Of a DNA stretch of 64,000 nt, positions 1-9,660 are shown piece by piece. Where the stretch lies: NCBI GenBank assembly GCA_023138875.1, contig JAGLOO010000006.1:62001-126000 (forward strand), in the 5' to 3' direction. The notes beneath the pieces were generated by a model. It was not told the origin of the DNA. It saw only the letters and a list, made by a program, of their open reading frames with translations, and made no database searches. Source of the stretch: Bacteroidales bacterium (GTDB lineage Bacteria; Bacteroidota; Bacteroidia; Bacteroidales; GCA-2748055). The translations under genes were made by a program, and so were the position numbers. Numbering within the stretch: the stretch's first letter is position 1; the number at the start of each line of letters is the position of its first letter.

Positions 1-430
1 TGATCACTTCATCATAGAGGGGTGTCCTGGCTACATATGGCATAAGTCCCATTTTCAACATCTGGGTACGCCATATCCTGGTGTAATCCCTTGAATCATC
101 TGGCCTGCTGGCATAAACCAGGGTGTCACTTTTACCCTCATACTCCATCTGCCCAACAAAAGCATATGTATATTTTCTTCCACCGCTTCCGGTATTCTCC
201 CGTGTCTCAAGAATATAAACCTGAGCCTCCTTCACATCCCTGACATAATTCACATATGGGATCTCCTCACGAATGAAGTCCATATCGCAATAAAAACAAT
301 CTATGAACACCCTGATTGCATTTTCTCTTTGAACAACAGTATCAGTATTGACCGCTTGTCCGTTCACATGCAGGGCGAAGAAAAACCCTATGATCAAAGT
401 CCCGTATCGGGCTGGTGCCTTAAATTCCAT
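1..430 (-). CDS. Hypothetical secreted protein, 3' end beyond the left edge
   Basis: The reading frame is open from an ATG at 430 down to base 1 with no stop, so only about 143 N-terminal residues are visible. They start with a signal peptide (hydrophobic LIIGFFFALHV followed by a short NGQA cleavage-like site), so the protein is probably exported. The mature part has an FIDCFYCDMDF stretch with two cysteines and then a regular run of charged and beta-like segments. I do not recognise a named family; a Bacteroidota-specific periplasmic or outer-membrane protein is the most I can say. Confidence 0.7.
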   Translation of the reverse strand, partial: MEFKAPARYGTLIIGFFFALHVNGQAVNTDTVVQRENAIRVFIDCFYCDMDFIREEIPYVNYVRDVKEAQVYILETRENTGSGGRKYTYAFVGQMEYEGKSDTLVYASRPDDSRDYTRIWRTQMLKMGLMPYVARTPLYDEVI

Positions 431-501
431 CTCTTCAAATTAAAATTTACAGAGCAATCCTTCAGTTTAGACCTTTGTTCAAGCGATTGGTTTAATCACC
501 T

Positions 502-1881
502 CTAAAGACAAAGAGCCTTGTTCAGTGCGATAATGGCCTCCCCATAATCCTCCCGGCGGATCACAAACTGCATATTCACCTGCATCAATGATTGTGAAAT
601 TGCCTCAACATTGATGTTTCTGCCGAATAGTGCTAAGGAAGCCTTGGCCAGCGCCCCGGGCTGGGCAATGTTTGTTCCCAGTGCACAAACCAGTGCTGCT
701 TTTTTAATGGTGACTTTATGATAAAGGCCTTCGAGCTTCGTCACCAATCCATCCACCAGGTCTGTTTCCCATATGACCATTGTGATGCTGTTGGCATTGG
801 TGGCCTTAAGTATATATGAAATATTGTATCGCTGCATCTCCTTCATCAGGTTCATGTCATATCCAACCTGTCCCACCATGAAGGGATCGTGCACCTCGAT
901 TGCGGTTACCTGGTCGGTTCCAGAAATGATCTCGACCCTTGATTCTTCTCCGCTGAAATCCCGCGATATTATTGTTCCCGGATGATCGGGTTCAAAGGTG
1001 TTTTTTATGCGGATGTTGATCCCGTTCACCTCAAGCGGTTTGGATGCCTTTGGATGGATCGCCTCCATACCGATATCTGCCAGCTGGTCGGCCACATTAA
1101 AATTGGTAGCTCCCACAGGTCGTGAATTCTCAATACCCACTATGGCAGGATCAGCACTGGAGAGATGGTACTGCTTATGTATGACAGCTTCCACTGCCTT
1201 CACTTTCACGGCAATCTTGCTGAATGTCACTTCAGAATAACCCCGGTCAAACTCCCGCATGATTCCTTCTGTCCCCTTTGTATACCCGGTAACCACGGGA
1301 ATGGTAAGGGAACAATCAAGGTCGCTGAATGCCTGATGGATCCTTTCATCAATGGTCAGGTATGCTGTGTCATGGAATCCACACAGGTCGACAAATGTGG
1401 CTTCTATTCCATTGTTTCTTAAAATATTGACTGAATTATAGGCCGAATGTGCCTCCCCAAGGGAGGCAAGGATCTCCCTGGCAGCCAGCAGAATGTTCTG
1501 CTTATTTACGTAACCTGAAGCCATCACTTCATCAAGACTGACCAGGTAATTCATTGATTGCTCAATCCGTTCTGTTATAAAAGCAGCAGCAGCATCCAGG
1601 TCGAGCTTAATCCCTGCCAGTCCTTGATTAATGGCAATGAGTTTCTGAAGCAGATCTTCCAGGGCTTTCCGATAGTCTCTGTTTTTCACAAACAGATCGT
1701 AAACTCCCGGTTCACCCGTTTTTTTATGTTCCAGCAACCAGTTGGTGACATTGTTGTAAGCAGATACCACAAAAATCCGGTTATAAAGTTTCCCCTTTGG
1801 AGCCTGTCCGATGATAATGTTGTTGAGTACATCCTCGAATTTGGACATGGATGTTCCTCCGATCTTATGAACTGAAAGCAT
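502..1881 (-). CDS. Aspartate kinase, ectoine-cluster (Ask_Ect) type
   Basis: Phosphorylates L-aspartate to 4-phosphoaspartate, the entry to the lysine/threonine/methionine (and ectoine) branch. The N-terminal nucleotide-binding signature is KIGGTSMSKF, the Ask_Ect form of the usual KFGGTS. The AAK kinase fold fills roughly residues 1-300. Two ACT domains follow, with the second containing NINVEAISQS-like regulatory sequence. I chose the ATG at 1881 because relatives begin almost directly at the K-GGTS motif; the frame also allows a start at 1902, seven codons upstream. The gene stands alone, with no ectA/B/C or lysine genes nearby. Aspartate kinase is secure; the Ask_Ect subgroup is inferred from the motif. 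Confidence 0.88.
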   Translation of the reverse strand: MLSVHKIGGTSMSKFEDVLNNIIIGQAPKGKLYNRIFVVSAYNNVTNWLLEHKKTGEPGVYDLFVKNRDYRKALEDLLQKLIAINQGLAGIKLDLDAAAAFITERIEQSMNYLVSLDEVMASGYVNKQNILLAAREILASLGEAHSAYNSVNILRNNGIEATFVDLCGFHDTAYLTIDERIHQAFSDLDCSLTIPVVTGYTKGTEGIMREFDRGYSEVTFSKIAVKVKAVEAVIHKQYHLSSADPAIVGIENSRPVGATNFNVADQLADIGMEAIHPKASKPLEVNGINIRIKNTFEPDHPGTIISRDFSGEESRVEIISGTDQVTAIEVHDPFMVGQVGYDMNLMKEMQRYNISYILKATNANSITMVIWETDLVDGLVTKLEGLYHKVTIKKAALVCALGTNIAQPGALAKASLALFGRNINVEAISQSLMQVNMQFVIRREDYGEAIIALNKALCL

Positions 1882-1994
1882 AGCGTGTGTATTTAATAAC
1901 AATCTGACAAAAATAACAGATAATATATTACCGGATTCTATTTGAACGTTATCTTTTCAGGATTGTTTTAACTTTATATGATTCACTGCATCAA

Positions 1995-2663
1995 ATGAGA
2001 TCACCGGATTACCATTTTCGAAGAACAATTATTGTTATGACAGCCCTGACAGCGATGATCCTCCTGGCTGTCTCATGCCTGAAAGATATGCCTGAATCAC
2101 TACCTGAAACGCTTGTTTGGAATCCTGATGTGGCATTCCCCTTTGGCGAGGAAAGTTTCGGATTAAATTGGGAAAGTGGATTTGACACCTTGCTGCTTGA
2201 ACTGGATTCCATTACCGGGTTACCGGAATGGATTGAGGCACTGGAGGTCATCATTGAGGGTTATATGGATTTCGATCTGTCTGCCATCAGTGAAAACCTG
2301 GATCACCTTAACAGGATACTATTCAGGGTAAACATTTATAATGGTTTTCCTAATGATGTACTGGCGCAGGCATATTTCCTGGATGCTGGAAGGAACGTAA
2401 TTGATTCTATGCTCTTTGATGGGGCTATGCCGGTTCCTCCGGGATTGGTTGTGGACGACGGAAAAATCATCCAACCTTCACATGCCCGGCAGGATGCTGT
2501 CTTTGACCGGGATCAGATCGAACCCCTGCAGGATGCCACTGAAATCCTTTTTCGGGCCACCATACTGAATCCCGAGGTTGATACAGCACTTATCCCCTAC
2601 TATCCTTCCTATCTCATTGATGTGAATATTGGAGCAATGCTTGATCTGACCCTTGAGTTTTGA
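1995..2663 (+). CDS. Hypothetical lipoprotein, partner of the following barrel protein
   Basis: A 222-residue protein with an N-terminal basic/hydrophobic signal ending in the lipobox LAVSC (Cys28), so it should be a lipid-anchored periplasmic or outer-membrane protein. The mature part is acidic and rich in beta-type sequence (repeated VxIxGxMDFD-like segments) with no catalytic motif that I recognise. Its stop overlaps the TTG start of the next gene, which suggests translational coupling and a shared role with the DUF5723-like protein. Function unknown. Confidence 0.8.
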   Translation: MRSPDYHFRRTIIVMTALTAMILLAVSCLKDMPESLPETLVWNPDVAFPFGEESFGLNWESGFDTLLLELDSITGLPEWIEALEVIIEGYMDFDLSAISENLDHLNRILFRVNIYNGFPNDVLAQAYFLDAGRNVIDSMLFDGAMPVPPGLVVDDGKIIQPSHARQDAVFDRDQIEPLQDATEILFRATILNPEVDTALIPYYPSYLIDVNIGAMLDLTLEF

Positions 2664-4141
2664 GAGGGAACAAGCTCTATACCATCATTCCAATCCTGCC
2701 GTTCATTCTACTGCTGGTTTCCATCCCGGTCGCCGGACAGCAGAGCAACACTTTCTACCTGATGCACCAGGTTCCCCAGTCGAATCTGCTCAATCCTGCC
2801 GTTCAGCTGCAATGCAAATGGTACGTGGGTATCCCTGGTTTAGCCTCCAGTCATTTTTCCTATAACAATACCGCATTTACCTACAATGACCTGGCAGGAT
2901 CAAACACCTGGAACATTGACGGGGTTTTTGACCAGATGCACCGGGTGGACCTGTTTGCAGCGGAAGCATTGCTGAATCTCGTGTCCGTTGGCTACAGGTA
3001 CAAATCACTCTATTTTACATTCAACATTATCGAAAAAACCCATGTATATCAGACTGTCCCAAAGGACCTTGCAGAAATGGCGCTTTATGGGAACGGACCC
3101 TTTATTGGGGAGACCACACGTTTTAATGCTACGAGGTCTGCCGGTTATTACAACCGGGAGTATTCCCTGGGAATCTCAAAGGTGATGGATCAAAACTGGA
3201 CCGTTGGACTGCGGGGCAAACTATTGTTCGGGAAAGCAAATCTTTACAGCAGTCGATCTGATATCGATTTCACGACCCGTGAAAACAATTTCGACCTTCT
3301 TCTGGAAGGGGATTATACCCTCAACAGTTCCTTTCCTGTCACCATTACACAGGATGCCGAAGGGAATATTGACGGCATAACACTGAACGAAATAAACTAT
3401 GTCCGGATGTTGCTGAACAGGGGGAATCCCGGATTCGCTTTTGATCTGGGGATCATATACAGGTATGATGACCGGATCACCCTTTCTGCAAGTCTTCTCG
3501 ATGTTGGGATGATTCGATGGAGAACTGATCTTAACAATGTCAGTGGTGCTGGATCCTTCGAATACGTGGGTGCTGATCCTGGAACTGATATCATATCCTT
3601 TGACTTTTTGGCAGACATAAGAGATTCCCTTCTCAATTCTTTTGATGTATCGGTTTCCCAGGCTCCTTACTTTTCATACTTACCTGCGCAGCTATTTCTT
3701 GGCGGGAGTTTCCATATCCGCGAAAATATCAAGCTTGGTTTGGTGAACCGGAATGTGATCTTTCACAGCAAAGCACATTCTTCAGTGACACTTTCAGCCA
3801 ATGCTGACCTGGCCGACAGGATCCTTGCTACAGTAAGCTGGTCTTACCTGAACAACAGCATCAAGAACATTGGTGCCGGTCTTGCTTATCATGGAAAGGG
3901 ATTCCAGCTTCATCTGGTCAGTGATAACCTGCTTGGATTCTTTTATCCCTTTGATACCCGGTCGGTAAACCTGCGTGCAGGATTCAACGTTATGTTCGGT
4001 TGTCCCCGTAACAAAAAAGAGAAATTGGAGAGCGAATCTTACGGTCCGATGCCCATGGTGGGCAATTGCTCTCCGGCAGTATCACCTAAAAAGAGAGAAA
4101 GGCAGATAAAAAGGGCCTCAAGGCAGTGTTCAAGGTTATGA
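2660..4141 (+). CDS. DUF5723-like outer-membrane beta-barrel protein
   Basis: 493 residues with a signal peptide (ends near PVAGQQ) and then the characteristic opening NTFYLMHQVPQSNLLNPA, which matches the DUF5723/PorP-like barrel family of Bacteroidota. Alternating aromatic/hydrophobic strands continue to about residue 445. The C-terminal tail is basic and low complexity (KKRERQIKRASRQCSRL), odd for a barrel, and may be a late extension. The start is a TTG whose last two bases lie in the upstream stop, giving coupled translation with the lipoprotein gene. Cellular role unknown; an outer-membrane location is inferred. Confidence 0.8.
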   Translation: MRGNKLYTIIPILPFILLLVSIPVAGQQSNTFYLMHQVPQSNLLNPAVQLQCKWYVGIPGLASSHFSYNNTAFTYNDLAGSNTWNIDGVFDQMHRVDLFAAEALLNLVSVGYRYKSLYFTFNIIEKTHVYQTVPKDLAEMALYGNGPFIGETTRFNATRSAGYYNREYSLGISKVMDQNWTVGLRGKLLFGKANLYSSRSDIDFTTRENNFDLLLEGDYTLNSSFPVTITQDAEGNIDGITLNEINYVRMLLNRGNPGFAFDLGIIYRYDDRITLSASLLDVGMIRWRTDLNNVSGAGSFEYVGADPGTDIISFDFLADIRDSLLNSFDVSVSQAPYFSYLPAQLFLGGSFHIRENIKLGLVNRNVIFHSKAHSSVTLSANADLADRILATVSWSYLNNSIKNIGAGLAYHGKGFQLHLVSDNLLGFFYPFDTRSVNLRAGFNVMFGCPRNKKEKLESESYGPMPMVGNCSPAVSPKKRERQIKRASRQCSRL

Positions 4142-4189
4142 GTTATATGAAAGGAATAATTCTTTAACTTGTAAAATAAATTAAACAGC

Positions 4190-4813
4190 ATGGACCTTCT
4201 GGAAATATTTGACGCAACCTGGCGAACCGTCATTGTTCGTTTCCTGTTGAATTTCATCATGGTTTTCATAGTAGCCCGGTTCTTATACAATTCCAGGGGA
4301 AAAGGTAATCTCGATTATTCATTCACCTATATCTCCATTTCAGCCATTGTATTTATTGTCTGTATCCTGTTGAGCCAGGTACCGGTTGAGATGGGATTTG
4401 CACTGGGCCTGTTTGCCATTTTCAGTGTCATCCGGTTCAGGTCTGTTCAGGCCACACCCAGGGAACTGACCTATCTGTTTATCTGTCTTGGCCTGGGGCT
4501 AATGAATGCACTGCTCAAACTTGATGTCCCGATTATCAAGATTGTGGCAAACAATCTGTTGATCATTCTGACCATAGGTATTACTGAATACCTGCTGTTC
4601 CGGAACAGGATCATGGAGAAGATAATCACCTATGACAGGCTGGATCTCCTCACCAACGATAAAAGGAGTGAGCTTGAAGAGGACCTGCGACACCGGTTTG
4701 GGGTAAATCATATTAAACAGATCCAGATTGGGGATATTGACACCTTTAAAAACCGGGTAAAATTAAGGGTCATTATCCGGGATAAGGAGCGCCAAAACTT
4801 CAAGGAAAAGTGA
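4190..4813 (+). CDS. DUF4956 membrane protein
   Basis: A 207-residue integral membrane protein with four hydrophobic segments (about residues 13-32, 43-63, 68-92 and 105-132) and a soluble C-terminal domain that ends KERQNFKEK. The block FALGLFAIFSVIRFRS is the DUF4956 hallmark. DUF4956 genes are commonly found with VTC-type polyphosphate polymerases and CotH kinases; here the convergent neighbour 12 bp downstream is a CotH-like protein, which fits that association. No VTC gene lies in the window. It may share a transcript with the two genes upstream, given the 48 bp gap. Biochemical function unknown. Confidence 0.85.
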   Translation: MDLLEIFDATWRTVIVRFLLNFIMVFIVARFLYNSRGKGNLDYSFTYISISAIVFIVCILLSQVPVEMGFALGLFAIFSVIRFRSVQATPRELTYLFICLGLGLMNALLKLDVPIIKIVANNLLIILTIGITEYLLFRNRIMEKIITYDRLDLLTNDKRSELEEDLRHRFGVNHIKQIQIGDIDTFKNRVKLRVIIRDKERQNFKEK

Positions 4814-4825
4814 TAGCCGGACGGT

Positions 4826-5887
4826 TCAGCGACAGGTCCTTTTCAGTTCCTTCCGGATCAGTCCAGGATCTGATGCAAGGATAAAGAATCCTTCCAGGTA
4901 AGATACCATTTCATTCTTTTGCTTCTCCCCCAAATATGGGAAAGAATTGATCATGTCCAGTATTTCATCCCTGTGGTTTTCCATGTGGTTAATGACCTGC
5001 TGGTACTCACTCACATCACGGCAGAGTCCCAGGAAATGCCTCTCAGTCACAGACGTGATCCCAAGGTTTTCACCGGGTATAGCATAATAGGCATTGACAA
5101 GACCGGTATAGTCAAAATCATAGGGTACCGGAGTATAACCTTCGGATCCAAACCCCGGGAGACCAAGGATCTTTACATTATGACGACCTGTGATTGAATA
5201 ATCGGCATTCCCGATCATAAACTGGAACAGTGCCACCAGGTCCATGGTTTCCTGCTCCATGAAAATCATGCCCAGTTGGTCATTTTTGACAGCCAGGGCA
5301 TCATACCGCTCGGCAAGCATTCCCTCAGGTTCTATCATGAATGCCCAGCTCTCGGTCACCCTGTTCTTTCTTCCCGTATCCACATATTTCATGCGCAGGA
5401 GTCGAACCCTGAAACTAATGGGTGACAGGATATTATAGATCTTATAGGTAAGATACTCCTTAAGCAAATAATCAGCATATTCATCAGCGCCCCGACAATG
5501 GGTTACAATCTTCATTCTTTTTACTTCCTGCAGATGCTGGTTCGCTACATCCGCTTTCCTGATATTGAGCCAGAAAGGTGCAAAAGAGCAATGTTTCCGT
5601 CTGAACTCCCCGCGGACTTTGATCCGGATCGATTTTTCAATACTGAGGGTATCATTAATATGATAGAGAAAATGAACCGGCAGGTACTTCCCCTCATATT
5701 TATTACGCTGATATTTTTTTAGATCGAAAGTCAGAGTAATATCCATTGGATCAAGTTCATTAAACAGATCCACATCCGTTGAAATGGTATCAACGGGTTC
5801 TCCCACTTCCGGAGTATCCTGAGCCTGTAATAAAAGAGGCCAGATTATAAAAATGGCCAGGGTATAAATATTCTTTTTCATGATCAT
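4826..5887 (-). CDS. Secreted CotH-kinase-like protein, copy 1
   Basis: 353 residues with an N-terminal signal peptide (cleavage near LLLQAQ). It is co-linear with the protein at 12288-13349, which has the same length and shares blocks such as RVRLLRMKYVDTGRK, ESWAF and YTGLVNA-YAIPGENLGI. The order of blocks IKVRGEFRR, RMKIVTHCRG, TGRHN-KIL and PVPYDFDYTG matches the layout of CotH spore-coat kinases: an arginine-rich start, a catalytic-loop His-Asn, then a DFD-like metal site. That reading is my inference from motif order, not a known annotation. Adjacency to DUF4956 supports it. A plain 'conserved hypothetical exported protein' is the safe fallback. Confidence 0.7.
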   Translation of the reverse strand: MIMKKNIYTLAIFIIWPLLLQAQDTPEVGEPVDTISTDVDLFNELDPMDITLTFDLKKYQRNKYEGKYLPVHFLYHINDTLSIEKSIRIKVRGEFRRKHCSFAPFWLNIRKADVANQHLQEVKRMKIVTHCRGADEYADYLLKEYLTYKIYNILSPISFRVRLLRMKYVDTGRKNRVTESWAFMIEPEGMLAERYDALAVKNDQLGMIFMEQETMDLVALFQFMIGNADYSITGRHNVKILGLPGFGSEGYTPVPYDFDYTGLVNAYYAIPGENLGITSVTERHFLGLCRDVSEYQQVINHMENHRDEILDMINSFPYLGEKQKNEMVSYLEGFFILASDPGLIRKELKRTCR

Positions 5888-6009
5888 GGGATAGGTTTTT
5901 ACTAATTTAAATAATAATTAACAAATAGGTGCGGATTCTCTTCCGATTGTTTTGAAAACAACCGGCAAATGTGACAATTTACCATCAATACACGGCTATT
6001 TGTAAACAA

Positions 6010-6036
6010 TTTGTTGCAGAAGTTTCTTACATTTGC
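6010..6036 (+). promoter_or_regulatory. Candidate promoter of the leucine operon
   Basis: TACATTTGC at 6028-6036 matches the Bacteroidota -7 element TAnnTTTG exactly, and the leuC ATG follows at 6052. A TTTG lies at 6010-6013, but it is closer (14 bp) than the usual 19-21 bp; a second TTTG at 5999-6002 is slightly too far (25 bp). The -7 call is therefore better than the -33 call. I saw no leader peptide or attenuator hairpin in the 164 bp intergenic region. Confidence 0.4.
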
Positions 6037-6051
6037 GGCTCACTTTAAAAT

Positions 6052-7461
6052 ATGAAGGAATTGGCTGGAAAAACACTTTTTGATAAGATCTGGGATGCCC
6101 ATGTGGTGGAAGAGATCAAGGGAGGTCCATCTGTGCTCTATATTGATAAACATCTCATTCACGAAGTGACAAGTCCCCAGGCATTTGCGGGAATTGACAA
6201 GCGTGGGATCAGCGTATTCCGTCCTCAACATACAATAGCAACACCCGACCACAATATTCCTACAGTGGATCAGCATCTGACCATCCAGGATGAGCTTTCA
6301 CGCTTCCAGGTCGATAAACTGACTGAGAACTGTGAGAAGCATGGTGTCACCCTGTATGGATTGAACCATCCCTACCAGGGGATCGTTCATGTGATTGGGC
6401 CCGAACTGGGGATCACACAACCGGGAATGACTATGGTGTGTGGCGACAGTCATACCTCCACACACGGAGCGTTTGGAAGCGTGGCATTCGGTATTGGCAC
6501 CAGTGAGGTTGAAATGGTCCTTGCTACCCAATGTATCCTTCAGCCCAAGCCCGGGAAGATGCGCATTACCGTGGATGGTGAACTTCCCAAAGGGGTTACT
6601 GCCAAGGATGTGATCCTCTATATTATTTCAAAGATCTCAACCAGCGGAGGTACCGGGTATTTTATTGAATATGCAGGATCAGTCATCAGGAGCCTTTCCA
6701 TGGAGGGACGAATGACAGTATGCAACATGAGTATTGAAAGCGGAGCCCGCGGGGGGATCATTGCTCCCGATGAAACGACCTTCGATTATATCAAAGAAAA
6801 GGAGTTCGCGCCAAAAGGTGAAGAGTTCGACCGTGCTGTTAAAAGCTGGAAAGTCCTTAAGAGTGATGAAGATGCAGTTTTCGATCAGGAACTGCATTTT
6901 GATGCAGCCGATATCGAACCCATGATCACCTACGGGACCAATCCGGGTATGGGAGCAAAGATAACCGGGCATATACCTTTCGTGGAAGAAACCGAAGCTG
7001 GTAACAGGGAATCTTATAAAAAGTCCCTTGCCTATATGGACTTTGAAGCAGGCACACCCATTGCTGGCCGGAAAGTGGACTATGTATTTGTAGGCAGCTG
7101 TACCAATGGAAGGATTGAGGACCTGCGGGAAGTAGCAACTTTCATCAAAGGGCGTCAAAAAGCAGATCATGTCACCGCATGGATTGTTCCCGGGTCGAAA
7201 CAGGTTGAAAAACAGGCCATTAAAGAAGGCATTGCTGATGTCCTGGAAAAGGCAGGATTTCAATTAAGACAACCGGGGTGTTCTGCCTGCCTGGCCATGA
7301 ATGATGACAAGGTACCCGAAGGAAAACTTGCGGTATCCACTTCAAACAGGAACTTTGAAGGCCGGCAGGGACCAGGATCCCGAACCATGCTTGCCAGTCC
7401 GATTACAGCCGCCGCAGCAGCCGTTACAGGAACAGTAACCGATCCCAGGTCCATGCTCTAA
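6052..7461 (+). CDS. leuC: 3-isopropylmalate dehydratase large subunit
   Basis: Large subunit of the [4Fe-4S] isomerase that converts 2- to 3-isopropylmalate, also able to act on citramalate in some organisms. The 469 residues match the usual length. Cluster ligands are Cys350 (GSCTNGR), Cys410 and Cys413 ([10 protein letters not shown]); the substrate-loop block [14 protein letters not shown] is intact. It is the first gene of leuC-leuD-synthase-leuB, with 18 bp to leuD. It starts 24 bp after the candidate promoter. No defects seen. Confidence 0.97.
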   Translation: MKELAGKTLFDKIWDAHVVEEIKGGPSVLYIDKHLIHEVTSPQAFAGIDKRGISVFRPQHTIATPDHNIPTVDQHLTIQDELSRFQVDKLTENCEKHGVTLYGLNHPYQGIVHVIGPELGITQPGMTMVCGDSHTSTHGAFGSVAFGIGTSEVEMVLATQCILQPKPGKMRITVDGELPKGVTAKDVILYIISKISTSGGTGYFIEYAGSVIRSLSMEGRMTVCNMSIESGARGGIIAPDETTFDYIKEKEFAPKGEEFDRAVKSWKVLKSDEDAVFDQELHFDAADIEPMITYGTNPGMGAKITGHIPFVEETEAGNRESYKKSLAYMDFEAGTPIAGRKVDYVFVGSCTNGRIEDLREVATFIKGRQKADHVTAWIVPGSKQVEKQAIKEGIADVLEKAGFQLRQPGCSACLAMNDDKVPEGKLAVSTSNRNFEGRQGPGSRTMLASPITAAAAAVTGTVTDPRSML

Positions 7462-7479
7462 CCCAAAAAAATCCACCAG

Positions 7480-8100
7480 ATGTCCACCAAGAAATTTCAT
7501 ACCATAGAATCCACAGCAGTTCCGCTGCCCATCGAAAATGTGGATACCGATCAGATTATTCCGGCACGATTCCTGAAGGCGACCACCCGTGACGGTTTCG
7601 GAGAAAACCTGTTCAGGGACTGGAGGTTTGATAAAAATGATCAACCCAAAACTGATTTTGCTCTGAACAGTTCTGTTTACTCCGGTACCATCCTGATCGG
7701 AGGAAAGAACTTTGGCAGTGGTTCCAGCCGCGAACACGCAGCCTGGGCCATTCATGATTACGGATTCAAAGTAGTGGTATCCAGTTTCTTTGCAGATATT
7801 TTCAAGAACAATGCTCTGAACAACGGACTTCTTCCGGTCCAGGTTTCTGAAGATTTCCTGTCCAGGATTTTTCAGGCCATTGAAAAAGATGCCTCCTCCA
7901 TGCTGAAGGTAGATCTGAAGAACCAGCAGATCACACTGTCAGCATCAGGTGAACCGAGTTTACGAGCTCGGCGAAGCCAATCGGAGCGATTCGACATCAA
8001 TCCCTACAAAAAGGAGTGCCTGCTCAATGGATATGACGACATCGACTTCCTGTTGAGTATAAAGGAGACGATCGCACAATTTGAACAGGCCAGGACTTAA
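7480..8100 (+). CDS. leuD: 3-isopropylmalate dehydratase small subunit
   Basis: The 206-residue swivelling-domain subunit that completes the LeuC active site. Recognised by [14 protein letters not shown] near the N-terminus and the substrate-recognition loop [17 protein letters not shown] around residues 68-84. Length is normal for the bacterial LeuD class. It sits 18 bp after leuC and 12 bp before the synthase gene, so all are expected on one transcript. A short basic segment ([12 protein letters not shown]) around residue 165 is slightly unusual but lies in a variable loop. Confidence 0.96.
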   Translation: MSTKKFHTIESTAVPLPIENVDTDQIIPARFLKATTRDGFGENLFRDWRFDKNDQPKTDFALNSSVYSGTILIGGKNFGSGSSREHAAWAIHDYGFKVVVSSFFADIFKNNALNNGLLPVQVSEDFLSRIFQAIEKDASSMLKVDLKNQQITLSASGEPSLRARRSQSERFDINPYKKECLLNGYDDIDFLLSIKETIAQFEQART

Positions 8101-8112
8101 AGCATCAGGATC

Positions 8113-9660
8113 ATGAACATAACTATCATGGATACCACGCTCCGGGACGGTGAGCAAACCTCCGGGGTGTCGTTTACAGCTTCAGAAAAACTCAACATCG
8201 CCAAACTGTTGCTGGAGGATCTGAATGTGGACCGCATCGAAGTAGCATCGGCCCGGGTCTCGGAAGGAGAATTCAAAGGTGCAAACCTGATCTTTGACTG
8301 GGCAAAGGAACAAGGTCATATAGAAAAAATTGAGGTGCTTGGATTCGTGGATAGGGATATATCGCTGAAGTGGATCCGGAATGCAGGAGGAAAGGTCAAC
8401 AATCTTCTGATGAAAGGATCGCTGAAGCACTGCCAGATCCAACTCAAGAAAACACCTGAAGAGCATATTGCTGACGTAAAGGAGGTGCTGGGCATTGCCA
8501 GGGAGATGGGTATCAGGATGAACATCTATTTTGAGGACTGGTCCAATGGTATGCGCAATTCACCGGAATACATATACAAGGTACTGGATGCGCTGAAAGA
8601 TGAAGGCATCGACAGGTTCATGCTTCCTGACACACTGGGGATCCTCAATCAGCAGGAGGCCTATGAATTCTGCCTGGATATGATCAACCGCTATCCCGAT
8701 CTGAATTTCGATTTCCATGCCCATAATGACTATGACCTTGCAACTGCCAACACTTTTTCCGCCATCAGGGCCGGGATCACCGGGATCCACACCACCGTAA
8801 ACGGGCTGGGGGAACGCGCCGGAAATGCACCCCTCTCGAGTGTAATCGGTGTTGTTAAGGATCTATTAAAATATGATATGTCCATCCGGGAGGAGAAGCT
8901 TTACCAAGTAAGCAAGATCATTGAATCCTTTTCAGGGATCAGAATCCCTTCCAACAAACCGTTGATTGGTGAAAATGTATTTACCCAGACCAGCGGGATC
9001 CATGCAGATGGCGACCAGAAAGACGACCTCTATTTCAATGACCTGTTGCCGGAACGATTCGGAAGGAAGAGGACCTACGCACTGGGCAAATTGTCCGGGA
9101 AGGCCAGTATCCAGAAAAACCTGGAAGAGCTTGGGATCGAGCTCAGCAAAGAGGACATGAAACTGGTTACTGAAAGGGTCATTGAACTGGGTGATAAAAA
9201 AGAGATCATTACCAAGGAGGACCTTCCATACATCATTTCAGATGTGCTGCGCAGTAAAAGGGTGGAGGAAAAGATACGGATCAAGAATTTTTCACTCTCC
9301 GTGGCACGCGGACTCAGGTCTGTGGCCACCCTCTCCATTGAAATCGATTCCCAGATACATGAAGGAACCGCTTCGGGCGATGGTCAGTATGATGCATTTA
9401 TGAAGGCCCTCTGGAAGATTTATGACCGACTGGAAAAGAAACACCCGGTACTTACCGATTATGTGGTCACCATTCCCCCCGGTGGAAAAACTGATGCACT
9501 GGTAGAGTGTATGATCAACTGGAATTATGAAGGGACCCTCATCAAAACCCGGGCACTGGATTCAGACCAGACCGTAGCTGCAATTAAATGCACCACGAGA
9601 ATGTTAAACGTTATTGAAAGTCTGAAAGCTAATAATAATCTGAGAACGAATGGATTATAA
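8113..9660 (+). CDS. 2-isopropylmalate/citramalate synthase family protein
   Basis: Condenses acetyl-CoA with a 2-oxo acid: 2-oxoisovalerate for leucine or pyruvate for (R)-citramalate. The N-terminal HMGL TIM barrel carries [12 protein letters not shown] and the metal site [13 protein letters not shown]. The C-terminal part (roughly residues 370-505) is the LeuA regulatory dimer domain, including the ASGDGQYDA-type loop. In Bacteroides-type operons this protein accompanies a separate classical LeuA; here it is the only such enzyme. Whether it is IPMS, citramalate synthase or both cannot be settled by reading, so no gene symbol is given. Its end overlaps the leuB start by 11 bp. Confidence 0.93.
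   Translation: MNITIMDTTLRDGEQTSGVSFTASEKLNIAKLLLEDLNVDRIEVASARVSEGEFKGANLIFDWAKEQGHIEKIEVLGFVDRDISLKWIRNAGGKVNNLLMKGSLKHCQIQLKKTPEEHIADVKEVLGIAREMGIRMNIYFEDWSNGMRNSPEYIYKVLDALKDEGIDRFMLPDTLGILNQQEAYEFCLDMINRYPDLNFDFHAHNDYDLATANTFSAIRAGITGIHTTVNGLGERAGNAPLSSVIGVVKDLLKYDMSIREEKLYQVSKIIESFSGIRIPSNKPLIGENVFTQTSGIHADGDQKDDLYFNDLLPERFGRKRTYALGKLSGKASIQKNLEELGIELSKEDMKLVTERVIELGDKKEIITKEDLPYIISDVLRSKRVEEKIRIKNFSLSVARGLRSVATLSIEIDSQIHEGTASGDGQYDAFMKALWKIYDRLEKKHPVLTDYVVTIPPGGKTDALVECMINWNYEGTLIKTRALDSDQTVAAIKCTTRMLNVIESLKANNNLRTNGL

Noticed and set aside
6679-7263. Long open frame antisense to leuC
   Set aside because: Lies wholly within leuC, has no signal or family motif, and is explained by codon bias of the real gene on the other strand.
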